Part shown: in pieces, positions 52,258 through 62,500 of the stretch
Numbering within the stretch: the stretch's first letter is position 1
How the letters are laid out: each line of letters starts with the position of its first letter
NCBI GenBank assembly: GCA_035299425.1
Contig: DATGWP010000080.1
Span: 29,572 to 93,571 of the forward strand
Length of the DNA stretch: 64,000 bases
Reading direction: 5' to 3'
Source of the DNA: Bog-950 sp035299425
Lineage (GTDB): Bacteria > Bacteroidota > Bacteroidia > Chitinophagales > LD1
Notes under the pieces: generated by a model
The model's input: the letters and a program-made list of their open reading frames with translations, nothing else
What the model was told of the DNA's origin: nothing
Database searches by the model: none
Position numbers and translations under genes: made by a program

Positions 52258-53676
52258 TTACTTCAATTCGCTTTCTAGTCTTAAAGGTTTACCCTGGTAA
52301 AAATCGAGTACCTTTTGACGGAATACATAGGTGTATTTTGCCTTTATCATTTCCGACTCTGCTATAGCCACGTTATTTTTAGACTGCTGCAAATCGAAGG
52401 TACCTAACATACCAGCACCAAATCGTTTCTCAAACGCCGTATATGATTTATTGGCTGCTTCAGCCGCCTTGCTATTGGCTACATAGCTTTGTATAGCGGC
52501 TTTGGTATTGGTATAAGCCTGCTCGATATCTACACGAAACTGATTTTTGGTTCCCTCTAACTGCAACTCGCGTATCTGCATTTGCAGGCGGGCGTTTTGT
52601 ATGTTGGTTACGCGTTGCCATTTGCTGAATAAAGGCACATTCAGGCTTACACCAATTACTTTTCTAAAGTTATCTTTCAAGCCTTCCTGTACTGTCTTAT
52701 ACCGGTCGAAGTCGTTACTGGGAATGTAAAATGGAGTTCCCCCTAAATTGATGGTGTCTACACGGGTACGATAAAGTGCATCCTGGCTAAAGTAACCGGC
52801 ACTCAGGTTACCAAACACTGATATAGTAGGACTTAATGCACCATAAGCAATTTTACGCGATGCGTTAGCGCTTTTTAGCCTGGCTTCGGCGCTCAATATA
52901 CTTGGTTGTGTGCCAAGGGCCGATTGATAGATAGATGCCGATGTAAGTGCAGTGATATCCTCTACATTATCCAGCTTTATCTCGGGCACTTCTATCACGA
53001 ATGTTTCATCATTTAACTGTAACAATTGTTTTAGTGATAGGGTAGCAAGGTCTACAGCGTTTTGGGCAGCTACCACATTGGCTTCGTCGCGGGCAAGCTG
53101 CGCATCAAAATCATATCCAGAAGTTTCGGGTAGACTGCCTGCACGGATGCGTGCATTTATAGAGGCATTCTGGTCTTGCGTTAACAGCTTTTGCTTTTCC
53201 GCTACTTTCAAAATCTCTTTGTTCAAAAGTATTTGCAGGTACGATGACGCTACCGATAAGGCTATGTTGCGCTTGCTGTTTTCGTAATCGAATTTAGAGG
53301 CTATCAATTCGTATTTGGTGCGCTCTATATTGTATATCTGCTGTAAACCCGTAAAGATGGGCAGTCCCGCCTGCAAGGATGCTTGTAATGATTGCGAGTT
53401 ACCTTCGGCAAAGCTATAAGTCTGCGGGTTGAAACCGTTGCCAAAGTTATTGCTAAAGGTAAGGCTACCATCTACCGAGGGCAAAAGGTTAAGCTTGCTT
53501 TGCAGGTTATCGTTTTTAGAAACCGATGCCAGAACCTCGGCTTGCCTTACCTGTATATTGTGCTTAAAGGCATAGTCAATACACGTTTCCAATGTCCACT
53601 TTGTGGTGGTTTGTGCGCTTACAAATTGGGTAGCAGATATTAGTATGGCAAAGGCTGAAAATAGCAGGCGTTTCAC
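52258..53676 (-). CDS. TolC-family outer-membrane efflux protein
   Basis: A 472-residue protein with a signal peptide (1-21, FAILISATQFVSAQ). Two outer-membrane-efflux repeats are evident, each with long helical hairpins: the first includes IDYAFKHNIQVRQAEVLASVSKNDNLQSK (residues about 34-62, given as a span) and the second QARLQMQIRELQLEG. The start is a GTG (53674-53676) with no better ATG nearby. The gene is first in the pair with the HlyD-type adaptor, so the two form the outer part of a tripartite exporter. A -7-like TACTTTAG lies about 35 bp upstream on the coding strand. Confidence 0.92.
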   Translation of the reverse strand: MKRLLFSAFAILISATQFVSAQTTTKWTLETCIDYAFKHNIQVRQAEVLASVSKNDNLQSKLNLLPSVDGSLTFSNNFGNGFNPQTYSFAEGNSQSLQASLQAGLPIFTGLQQIYNIERTKYELIASKFDYENSKRNIALSVASSYLQILLNKEILKVAEKQKLLTQDQNASINARIRAGSLPETSGYDFDAQLARDEANVVAAQNAVDLATLSLKQLLQLNDETFVIEVPEIKLDNVEDITALTSASIYQSALGTQPSILSAEARLKSANASRKIAYGALSPTISVFGNLSAGYFSQDALYRTRVDTINLGGTPFYIPSNDFDRYKTVQEGLKDNFRKVIGVSLNVPLFSKWQRVTNIQNARLQMQIRELQLEGTKNQFRVDIEQAYTNTKAAIQSYVANSKAAEAANKSYTAFEKRFGAGMLGTFDLQQSKNNVAIAESEMIKAKYTYVFRQKVLDFYQGKPLRLESELK

Positions 53677-53725
53677 TTGTAAATTTTGAAGGCGCTAAAG
53701 TAAACGATTTGGGGAAACAAAAATT

Positions 53726-54256
53726 TTACTTCCATCCAAAGTGCTTCTCAATGCGCTGTTTTTGCCGTACATGGTGGCGAAAGTGTATGTTGCAGAGGGT
53801 AATCCACTCGGCAGTATTAAGCCAACCGAGGAAAGGGTGCTTAATTTTAAGGTCGGGGTTGCTTTGGGGTATGCGCTTTATAAAATCGCTGGCCATGGTT
53901 TTTACTTCCTCCAACTTGGCTATTAGCTGCTCCTTTGTTTCGGGTTGCTTGGGTACTACGGCCACCTGGCGCGGCATTTCGTATTTAACCGGCGGCAGCA
54001 TTTTGAAAGTGAAAATAAGGTGGGATGAAAACTTCATACTCTTGCCGGCCTCGGTGCCTTCCTGCATAAGGCAGCGCTCGGCATTTTTAAAAAAGAAACC
54101 TTTGGCGCTCATCCATAAGTGTATGCCTACCTGCCCCAGGCTCCAGTCGTGCTCGGAGGGTTTACGGGTAATTTGGTCGAAATCGTATCGGTTGTACTCT
54201 TTTATCCAGTAGTCGATGGCTTCGTGTGTTTGCTTCTCCAGTTTCTGCAGGTTCAT
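53726..54256 (-). CDS. DinB-like superfamily protein
   Basis: A 176-residue four-helix protein of the DinB/YfiT type. The metal-ligand histidines are recognisable: the first in WSLGQVGIHLWMS and two in NIHFRHHVRQKQRIE near the end. Such proteins form a divalent-metal site; some are bacillithiol or mycothiol transferases, but the activity of Bacteroidota members is usually unknown. It has no signal peptide. It lies 28 bp after the thioredoxin-like gene in the same direction. Confidence 0.88.
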   Translation of the reverse strand: MNLQKLEKQTHEAIDYWIKEYNRYDFDQITRKPSEHDWSLGQVGIHLWMSAKGFFFKNAERCLMQEGTEAGKSMKFSSHLIFTFKMLPPVKYEMPRQVAVVPKQPETKEQLIAKLEEVKTMASDFIKRIPQSNPDLKIKHPFLGWLNTAEWITLCNIHFRHHVRQKQRIEKHFGWK

Positions 54257-54284
54257 GGTAATGTGGTCTGTTCGGGTTATCTAA

Positions 54285-54755
54285 TCAATTTACCAAATCA
54301 CTCTCAAAACTTCCCTTGGGTGTTTCTACTATGCGCTTTACTTCTTTACCATTTTCATAAATCACCAAAGTAGGTACTGCAATGATGTTGTGTTTTTTAA
54401 CAACAAGCAAAGGGGCCTTTTTGTTCCGGCTTACGCCTAATACTTTCATATTCTCCATAGAAAAGCCTGCCCGGTTAAGCACCTTGATCCAACGGGGCAC
54501 CTCGCGCTGGCTATCGCTGCACCAGCTACCAAAAACCAACACTAACTGCTTGCCGGTTAAATATTGGTTAATCTTTTCCAGAAGGCTTTCGTTTACCTCA
54601 TAGGCCCGGTATTCGGGCAAAAACCATTGCCTCATTTCGGCATCGGCCGAAAAATCCTGTACCTGCAATTTGCCGGTTCGAACCTTATCAAACTTCTGCT
54701 GGGCGCTTATTGCGAGCGTGCAACATGAAAAGCAGAGAATAAAGAGGGCTTTCAT
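54285..54755 (-). CDS. Secreted thioredoxin-like protein with atypical WCSDS active site
   Basis: A 156-residue protein starting at the ATG 54753-54755, which shares its A with the TAA stop of the gene before it (TAATG coupling). A signal peptide (1-18, ending AISAQ) points to export. The thioredoxin fold is clear from LVLVFGSWCSDSQREVPRW and the cis-proline in AVPTLVIYENGKEV. The CXXC is replaced by C79-S-D-S82, leaving a single cysteine, so a normal disulfide exchange is not possible. It may act as a monothiol isomerase-like protein, or may bind partners. It lies between the Mpo1-like and DinB-like genes in an operon. Confidence 0.9.
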   Translation of the reverse strand: MKALFILCFSCCTLAISAQQKFDKVRTGKLQVQDFSADAEMRQWFLPEYRAYEVNESLLEKINQYLTGKQLVLVFGSWCSDSQREVPRWIKVLNRAGFSMENMKVLGVSRNKKAPLLVVKKHNIIAVPTLVIYENGKEVKRIVETPKGSFESDLVN

Positions 54756-55114
54756 TACTTCCATTTGTTCTGCACGCCTATAGTGCGGTGAGCTTCGTCT
54801 ACCTTCTTCTCAATTTGCCCGGTAAGTATGTGAAAGAACATAACAAAATCGGAACCCAGACTGTAGAAGGGGTATTTGAAGGTAGCCGGGCGGTTTTTCT
54901 CGAGACCAAAGTGGCCAACCCACGCAAAGCCATAGCCTGCCAATGGCATGCCCAATAGCCACCAGGCGTTTTTTGTAACAATGGCAGTTATAAAAAAGCC
55001 GATAACGATGCCGGTACCAATAAAATGCAGAGCCCTGTTCACGGGGCGGGCGTGTTCGGTAAGGTAGTAGGGGTAAAAATCCCAAAAGGTTTTGTATTCT
55101 TTATCGGTGCTCAT
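54755..55114 (-). CDS. Mpo1-like (DUF962) membrane protein
   Basis: A 119-residue protein of the DUF962/Mpo1 family. The family pattern is complete: FYPYYLTEHARPVNRALHFIGT, two to three hydrophobic helices (IVIGFFITAIV; WWLLGMPLAGYGFAW), then VGHFGLEKNRPATFKYPFYSLGSDF. Conserved histidines (H16, H26, H68 region) could bind iron: the yeast homologue Mpo1 is a dioxygenase that removes one carbon from 2-hydroxy fatty acids. A similar alpha-oxidation role in bacteria is an inference. It is first in an operon with thioredoxin-like and DinB-like genes. Confidence 0.9.
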   Translation of the reverse strand: MSTDKEYKTFWDFYPYYLTEHARPVNRALHFIGTGIVIGFFITAIVTKNAWWLLGMPLAGYGFAWVGHFGLEKNRPATFKYPFYSLGSDFVMFFHILTGQIEKKVDEAHRTIGVQNKWK

Positions 55115-55184
55115 GCTATTCTGTTTTATGCGAATATAAATAAGTAGTTCAAGAATAGTGGGCCGGTGGCTATTTTTGAAAAAT

Positions 55185-55251
55185 GGTATACCCCCCTCTA
55201 ATCTAGTTGCCTGTTTTTAAGTATGTTGTGTTTGCAAGTGGTATACCCCCC
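55185..55251. repeat. Two copies of GGTATACCCCCC, 55 bp apart
   Basis: GGTATACCCCCC occurs at 55185-55196 and 55240-55251. A third copy, GGTATACCCCC, is at 55374-55384. The second and third copies flank repeat element B as direct repeats of 11 bp, which would fit a target duplication, but the first copy argues for an independent motif. Confidence 0.5.
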
Positions 55252-55374
55252 AATGTCATTGACTTAAGCCAAACAGCCACACACCCCGTCCGGTGCAAAG
55301 CCACCGGACACCCCTCTCAAGAGGGGAAAATACAAGCAGCTAACAATTAGCTCTTCCTTAAGTAAATGACATTG
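55251..55374. repeat. MITE-like element B with 18-bp terminal inverted repeats
   Basis: CAATGTCATTGACTTAAG (55251-55268) and CTTAAGTAAATGACATTG (55357-55374) are inverted repeats with one mismatch. The interior has hairpins GTCCGGTG/CACCGGAC and CCCCTCT/AGAGGGG. No gene is inside. The termini are those of element A (44333-44449), so both belong to one repeat family. Confidence 0.75.
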
Positions 55375-55384
55375 GTATACCCCC

Positions 55385-55886
55385 GTGCGGTTTAGATAGA
55401 CACAGCAAGCATCGTTTCGCTCGACCAACTACTTTTTGAATGCCCACCGTGTGGCGGTGAAAGGGGGAGAGTTTAGCCAAACATGGCTAGTAAATGCTGG
55501 TGCATTTTTTACCCTGGTTATGTTGTTAATGCCGGTGCACCAAAACTTCAATTTTTTGAAAATGGTGCACGTGGGGCTATATAAAAAGCTGGTTATCAAT
55601 TATGTTTTGCCCAAACTGGTGCAGGGGGGGGGGCCCTGTTGGCCACTTAAGACATTGGGTTATCCCTACAAGTGTTTGAACTGTCGGACCATATGGGCCG
55701 TCTCTACGGAAAGGGGTTTTTTCATCATTTGTTCAGGGTTGCAACCCGGGTATACAAATAGGTACCGTTTCTACGGTACTGAAAGGCCCGCCCTATATAA
55801 CTATGTTTGGAACAGTATGGATTGCCCTTGTATTTTGCCAATTAATTTATCAGGAATAATGAACGATATAACGGCGTTGGGGTTAG
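55385..55886. other. Non-coding stretch with a G10 tract
   Basis: No convincing gene is found here. An open frame of 166 codons (55436-55936) has no family resemblance and runs into the hairpin element. A run of ten G lies at 55624-55633, followed by CCC. GGTGCA recurs at 55499, 55534, 55564 and 55618. Nothing else was recognised. Confidence 0.55.
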
Positions 55887-56127
55887 CCATAACTGTTCGA
55901 AACCCTTATAAGCCCCAACGGGGCACAATAAATTAGCATCGGGTAAAGCCCGATGAAAACTACGATTTGTATCTCTTAAGGCCTGTAAGGCCGCAATACT
56001 ATTTGGCGCCTTAATTATTGCGCCCTTACAGGGCTTGAGTTGGGAATTGCGACATACACAGGCCTACAGCCTGTGCTGATAGATTAAGGCCTTTCAGGCC
56101 ATATTGCAATGTTTCGAACAGTTATGG
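55887..56127. repeat. 241-bp multi-hairpin element with 17-bp terminal inverted repeats
   Basis: The ends CCATAACTGTTCGAAAC (55887-55903) and its exact reverse complement (56111-56127) enclose six small hairpins: 55912-55924 (GCCCC/GGGGC), 55937-55955 (CATCGGG/CCCGATG), 55980-55992 (GGCC/GGCC), 56022-56034 (GCCC/GGGC), 56057-56075 (CACAGGC/GCCTGTG) and 56088-56100 (GGCC/GGCC). Loops are 3-5 nt. No ORF is present. It resembles dispersed REP-type sequences whose movement depends on enzymes encoded elsewhere. Confidence 0.7.
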
Positions 56128-56588
56128 GGGCTAGCTACGCTGCTGGGTTATGGGCCACCTATACAGATACCAGGGCCCACCTAAAGCTATGGAATAAATT
56201 TTAAGAGATTACCTGACGGCAATAAACCATTACGTGTACCGGTAATGGTATTTTTAAGTATTGTAGCACGGTAAGTACAGTGCTGTATTTAATATTATGC
56301 AAAACAGGGCATACAAATTTTTTTGTAGCGGGCTATTGACAAACAGCCCGGCACCCTCTATTTTATGTGGCGAAACATTTGCTTAACATAATTAAGAAAA
56401 AGGCAACGTTGCCTTTGCAATTACATTAGATTATGCCTAATTTCACATCCCCAAAAAACCCGGCTCAAAGTTTTAGGGACTTTAAAAAGGACACGAAGTA
56501 TTTTTTTATTGATAGCACCATACCCGGCGGTTGCCCCTGAACCTACGGCCCTGAAACTAATTTGATATTGAAATTTAAACAAGCACTT
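56128..56588. other. Upstream region of the giant beta-helix gene
   Basis: No gene is recognised in this 461-bp stretch. A perfect 18-bp palindrome, AAAGGCAAC-GTTGCCTTT, lies at 56399-56416. A TTGAC followed by TATTTTATG near 56336-56367 could be a weak promoter. The palindrome may be an operator or terminator. Confidence 0.5.
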
Positions 56589-59500
56589 ATGAGTATTTTC
56601 AACCTGCCTGCGCGCGCGCGCTTTGTTAAGCTATTTGTTGTAATTCTGTTTACCGGTTTGTTGCCTATGCTGGCTTCGGCGCAGGCTAACGGCGATTACA
56701 GGTCGAACGTAACCACTGGTACATGGGCCACTGCTGGTACATGGCAGGTATATAATAGCGGAACCTGGTCTGCCGCTATATCTGCACCTAATTCAACTAA
56801 CAACGTATTAATACGCGATGGGCACACTATTACAATAGGAGCAGCTGCTAGCTGTAACAACTTAGTTGTTGGAGGGGGGGTAAGCGGTATATTAAACATC
56901 GGTGGCTTTGCAATTACAGTTTCAGGTACTACAACAATAACATCAGGTGGGCGGATTAACGTAACCAGCGCTACAGGTACCCCCAAGTTTTTTACCGGCG
57001 ATTTTACCAACAATGGTATCTGGAGCAACTCCGGCAACTCTCCTATTACCTTTACAGGCGATATAACCAACAATGGCACGTTTACATCTGGCTCGGGGGC
57101 CTATTCCTTCTCGGGCTTATCTAAAAATATAAATACCACCAATTCATCGGCTCTTACTATTACGGCTATTACGTGGTTGGGTAGCTACACAGTATCTTCA
57201 AATTTTGCTGCGGGCAATCCATTTACAGTTACTACGGCTACTTTATCTAACGCCGCATCTACATTAACAAATAACGGGGTTTGTGTAATACCTAACCTGG
57301 CAATGACCAATGCCGGGGCCGTGGTAAACAATAGCGGTACCATTACCGTAAGCACGGGCATGACAGGTAGCGGAAGTGCCACCTTTAACAATAACAACGG
57401 TGCTACTTTAAACTATGGCGGTTCGGGTGCTATAGTACCAACCCTTAATGCGAGCACTAATAGTAACCTGGTTAACTATACCAACAGTGGCTCACAAACT
57501 GTAAAAGGCACAACCTACCACCACTTAACTATCAGCGGCTCGGGCACTAAAACTTTAGGCGCAGCTACCACTGTAAACCGCAATCTTATTGTTACCGGCA
57601 CGGCTACACTGGCCGATGGTTCTAATACCATTACCGGTAATGCATTAGGTACTTTTCAATTAGGCTCAGGTACTGGTTATACCACTACCCGCACAGCTAC
57701 CAACTGGTTTGCTACCAACACGCCTTTGGCTAATTATACTATCGATAATAACAGCACCGTAACTTTTAGCGGCGCAACCTATACCATACTAAATAATATT
57801 CCTTCTACTTATGGCCATTTGGTTTTTAATAGTGTGGGTACAAAAACGTTACCCGCTTCTTTTCCTGTTACCGTAAATGGTAATCTAACTCTTAGTTCAA
57901 GCTTTTTAAACGATAATGGCAATACAATTACAGTAAAGGGGAACATAGCTTCAAACGGTTCTCATTCCGGCGCAGGTAAAGTATTGTTAAGCGGTGGGGC
58001 AGCCGCGCACGGCATGGAAGGCAGCGGTTGGAACAACGTGGAGTTAAACGATGCACAGGGTGCTACACTTACTGCCGCCTTTACCATTGGTACATCCGGC
58101 ACTTTTACCTTAAACAATGGCGTGGTTGCTATGGGCAACTTCAATTTTTTTATTGATAACCCAACCGGCGGCCTTGCAGGTTCAGGTTTTTCGGCTACCA
58201 AAATGATATTGCAAAACGGCACCGGTAACCTTAACCATATTATTGCTACCAGTGGCTTGCCTGTTACCTATTTATACCCCATAGGCGAAAACACCGGCAC
58301 TACCGAGTATAGCCCCGTAAGCATTACCATTAATGCCAATAGCAGCCTTACCGATTTAGCTTTCCGCGTGGTAGATGCGCAGCACCCTAACGATGTAAGC
58401 ACAACCAATTACGCCTCGCGCTATTGGACAGTTCCCAACACGTCTACCACAATAGCGGACTACAGCGCCAGCTTTGGCTACACCGCAGCCGATATAGTAG
58501 GCAGTGAAACTACCTTTGATGTGTTTACATATAACACCAGCACCCTGGCCTGGAGCTATATACCCGCCACTGCAGCAGCTAATCTGGTTACTTATGATGG
58601 TAACAATACTGATGGAATTACTACTACTACTGCCTTTACGGTTAAAGCACCGCTAAGCATACCTTCGGTAGTTACTATTGATGGAGTAGGCGGCTCTGCC
58701 GGTGTATATGCTAACTTAACCGGCACCACCGGTTTATTTGCTGCATTAAACCAGGCCGTAATTACGGGTAATATTACTGTTAACGTTACAGCTACACCAA
58801 TTGCCGAACCGGGCACGGTTGCCCTTAACCAGGTAAACGAAAGTGGTGCCGGAGCGGGTACATATACTATAACCATACAATCTAATAACAGCACGCAAAA
58901 AGTGTTAGAAGGTAATTATGCCGGTGTGCTTGCCTCACCGGGTATTTTCCGTTTAAACGGTGCCGACCGCGTTACGTTTAACGGGGGCACCGGCACCGAC
59001 CGACGCCTGCTTTTCCGCAATACTAACACCAATATTTATGCCGGCGTATTCCAGTTTTTAAACGATGCCAGCGAAAACAAAATCAACAACTGTACGGTTG
59101 AAGGGTCTATTACCAGCACTTCATTGGGCCTTGTACATATAGGCACATCGGTTGCAGGTGGCACCGGTAACGATGATATTATTATTACCAACAACGACAT
59201 TAAACAAGCAGGGGTTAACTTGCCGGGGATAGGTATTTCGGGCGATGGGTTTTCGGCTACAGTAGAAAACGATGGGGCCGAAATATCTAATAATAACATT
59301 TACAATATTTACCGTACCAGCAGCACAGTAGCAGCTATATACATTAATGGTTTTAATACCGGCTGGACTATTAGTGGTAATAAAATTTATCAGGAGGCAG
59401 CACGTTCCGGTTCTCTTACTTCTTCCATATATGGTATTTATTTTGCCACCACTACCAGCGATGGCTTTTCTATAACCGATAATATCATAGGCTACGCCAA

Positions 59501-62500
59501 TGCAAGCGGCACCGGCACTACCTCTTTCGCTTCAACCAGCACGTTCCGTTTTTCGGCCATTAGCAGCAACGGTACAACATCCAGCGTTGCCAACACAATT
59601 AGCAATAATATTATTGATAATATTTCGGTTACTACTACCAGTGGTGGTAGCCCAACCCTGCCGGCCTTTAGCGGTATTATGGTTAATGGCGGAAAGGCTT
59701 TGGTAGATGGTAACTACATTGGTTCTACCAGTGGCGTTCCATCTATTGTAATAACCGGACCAACTGTAACTGCCGCCAACTCACCAACCGGTATTGGCGG
59801 TAACTCTACGGCTACATCGGGGGTAACCTTCAGCAATAACCACATTGGCGGTATGTCGTATACTCTTTCATCGGGTAATGTGGCCGTTAACCTTACGGGT
59901 ATACGCGTTAACGTGGGCAACGTAACTGTTACCGATAACGAGATAGGTAACTCAACTGCTGCAAGCTTTTTAGTAACTAACACCGGTACCGGGTCGGCAT
60001 TATGTTATGGTATATGGGGCGGTATAAGTTCAGGTTATACCTTAAATATTACTGATAATACTATTAGAAATTTAGCCACCGCTTCTACAGCAACTACCAG
60101 CCAGGTGGCCGGCATTAATGCAACATCGTCGGGTAACTATACCATAGATGGTAATACAATCCACAACCTTACCAGTAATTCACTGTCTACTTCTTCTACA
60201 GTACCCTCTGTAGTGGGTATCACCGCTACACCGGGCGGTTCGCTGTCTCACTCGGTAAGTGGTAACACTATCTATGCTTTAAGCAACACCAATATTGTTA
60301 ACTCAGTGGTTACCGGTATCTATTTTACCGGCAATAGCACGGTAAGCCAGATTAACAAAAACTTTATTTACAACCTGCGTTCTGGTACCGGCACTGCATC
60401 AGTAATTAACGGTATCCATATCGGGGCCTCTACGGCCGCTAATGTAAGTAACAACCGCATTCGTTTAGGATACGATGAAACCGGGTTGCCTATAATTAAT
60501 ACATCGGTTATAACCGGTATATTAAAAGATAATACAACCGCAGGCAATAGCGTTTATTACAACAGCGTTTATATTGGTGGTACAGGTGTTGGTGTTACCG
60601 CCAGCAATACGTATGCCTTCCGCAGGTTGCTGGCGGGCAGCACCGATAATTTCCGCAACAATATTTTTGTAAATGCCCGTGGCAATGCTGCCGGGGGAGG
60701 TAAGCACTACGGCTTGTATTTAATAAGCACAACTAACCTTACCGAAGATTATAACCTTATTTATGCCCCGGGTACCGGCGGTGTATTGGCTTCGGTAAAC
60801 GGCACCGACCAAACCACGATGACTGCGTGGAAAGCTGCTAACAGCGGACTGGATGTAAGCAGTGTATCTGCCGACCCGCAGTTTGAAGATGCTACAGCTG
60901 TAACACCAAACCTTAAACTTAAAACCAACGTGGCCACACCGGCTGAATCGGGGGCTATTGCCATAAGCGGGTTAACTGATGATTTTGAATCTACTAATAT
61001 ACGTACCGGTTATCCATTAGGCTTGCCACAAGGCGGCACCGCCCCTGATATGGGTGCCGATGAAGCTAACCTGATACCTAAAGATGTATTGCCACCGGTA
61101 ATTACCCTTACACCGGTAGCTAATATTAGCGCCGCTTGCGGAACCAGCCAAACAGTTACTGTTACAGCTACGGTTACCGACCCCAGTGGCGTAGCCACCG
61201 GCTCTTTAGCGCCTACTTTATGGTGGCGCGAAAGCACCGGCACCTATGCTGCTTTGTTACCTGCTTCTGTATCGGGCACTACTTATACTTATACCCTTAA
61301 CATAACCGGTGTTTCGGCCGGCCAAACTTATCATTACTACATAGCCGCGCAGGATTTAGCCAGCCCGGCAAATATTGGCTACAGTAGTGGAGCGCCGGTG
61401 CATGCCAACGTTTCGGCTACACCTTCACCTATAAATGGTTCGCCTTCATCGTTTTTAGTAAACAGCGGTACACCACTATCGGGCACTGTAACGGTGGGCA
61501 GCGGTGGTACCTATACCACTTTTGCAAACACCGGCGGCTTATTTGAGGCTATTAACGCTAACGGACTTAGCGGCGACTTGATAGTATTGGTAACAAGTAA
61601 TATTGCAGATAACAATGTTCACTCGCTAAATAATATTGCAGAGTATTGTGGCTCGGGCTACACTGTCTACATTCGACCGCAAACCGCAACCACTAAAGTT
61701 GTATCTGTTACAGCGGCTAACGGTTTTGGCTTTGGGTTTATTAAACTAACCGGCGCCGACCGTGTTATTATTGACGGTAGCTTTAACAGTGGAAGCAACA
61801 CCGCAGAAGGTACCGGTAATTACCTTACCTTCCAGAACAACTATAGTTCAACAGCTAACGTAGCCGGCACCATTTATATGGATGGTGTTTGCCAGAACAT
61901 TACTATCCGCAACTGTAACATAGAAGGCCGTGGCCACAATTTACAGGGCGGTAACGTTATCATTAATACCTCGGGTGCCAGCAGCGTTGCTATTGATAAG
62001 TGTAACATTAAAGGTGTAACCAGCAGCAGTGTTCCAAACAACCTGGTTTATTCTGCCGCTTCGGGTGCCGGCGTGTTCTCCATTACCAATTGCAATCTGT
62101 ATGATTTCTCTGCCTTCGGTGGCACCTCGGGAACCCGTGCTACGGCTATACTGGTAAGTGGCACGCTAAGCCCAAGCGCATCGTGGACAATTAGCGGAAA
62201 TAGCATTTACAATACATTTATAGATGGGCAGGGCACAACAACAGCTATCAATTTCTCGCCGGGCGCAAGCTCTAACAACAACCAGATAACCGGTAACTAT
62301 ATTGGTGGCCGGGAGGCCTTATGTGCTGGTCTGCCAATGAACAACAACTATGGCGGCGACTTTATTGGTTTATTTGTAAGCGCTGGCAACGGAACAGGCA
62401 CAACCATACAGGGCAATACTATACAAAACATGTTAGCAGACTGGGGTGATGGCAGCGGTATAACTGCCATAGAAATTGGGGGAAGCAGCCGTGTAAATAT

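Noticed and set aside
55499..55623. Four copies of GGTGCA
   Set aside because: Spacing is irregular (35, 30 and 54 bp), the unit is only six bases, and no gene or structure is associated.
55436..55936. Open frame of 166 codons on the plus strand
   Set aside because: No family resemblance, no signal or domain pattern, contains a G10 tract, and its end runs into the multi-hairpin repeat element. Probably a chance frame.
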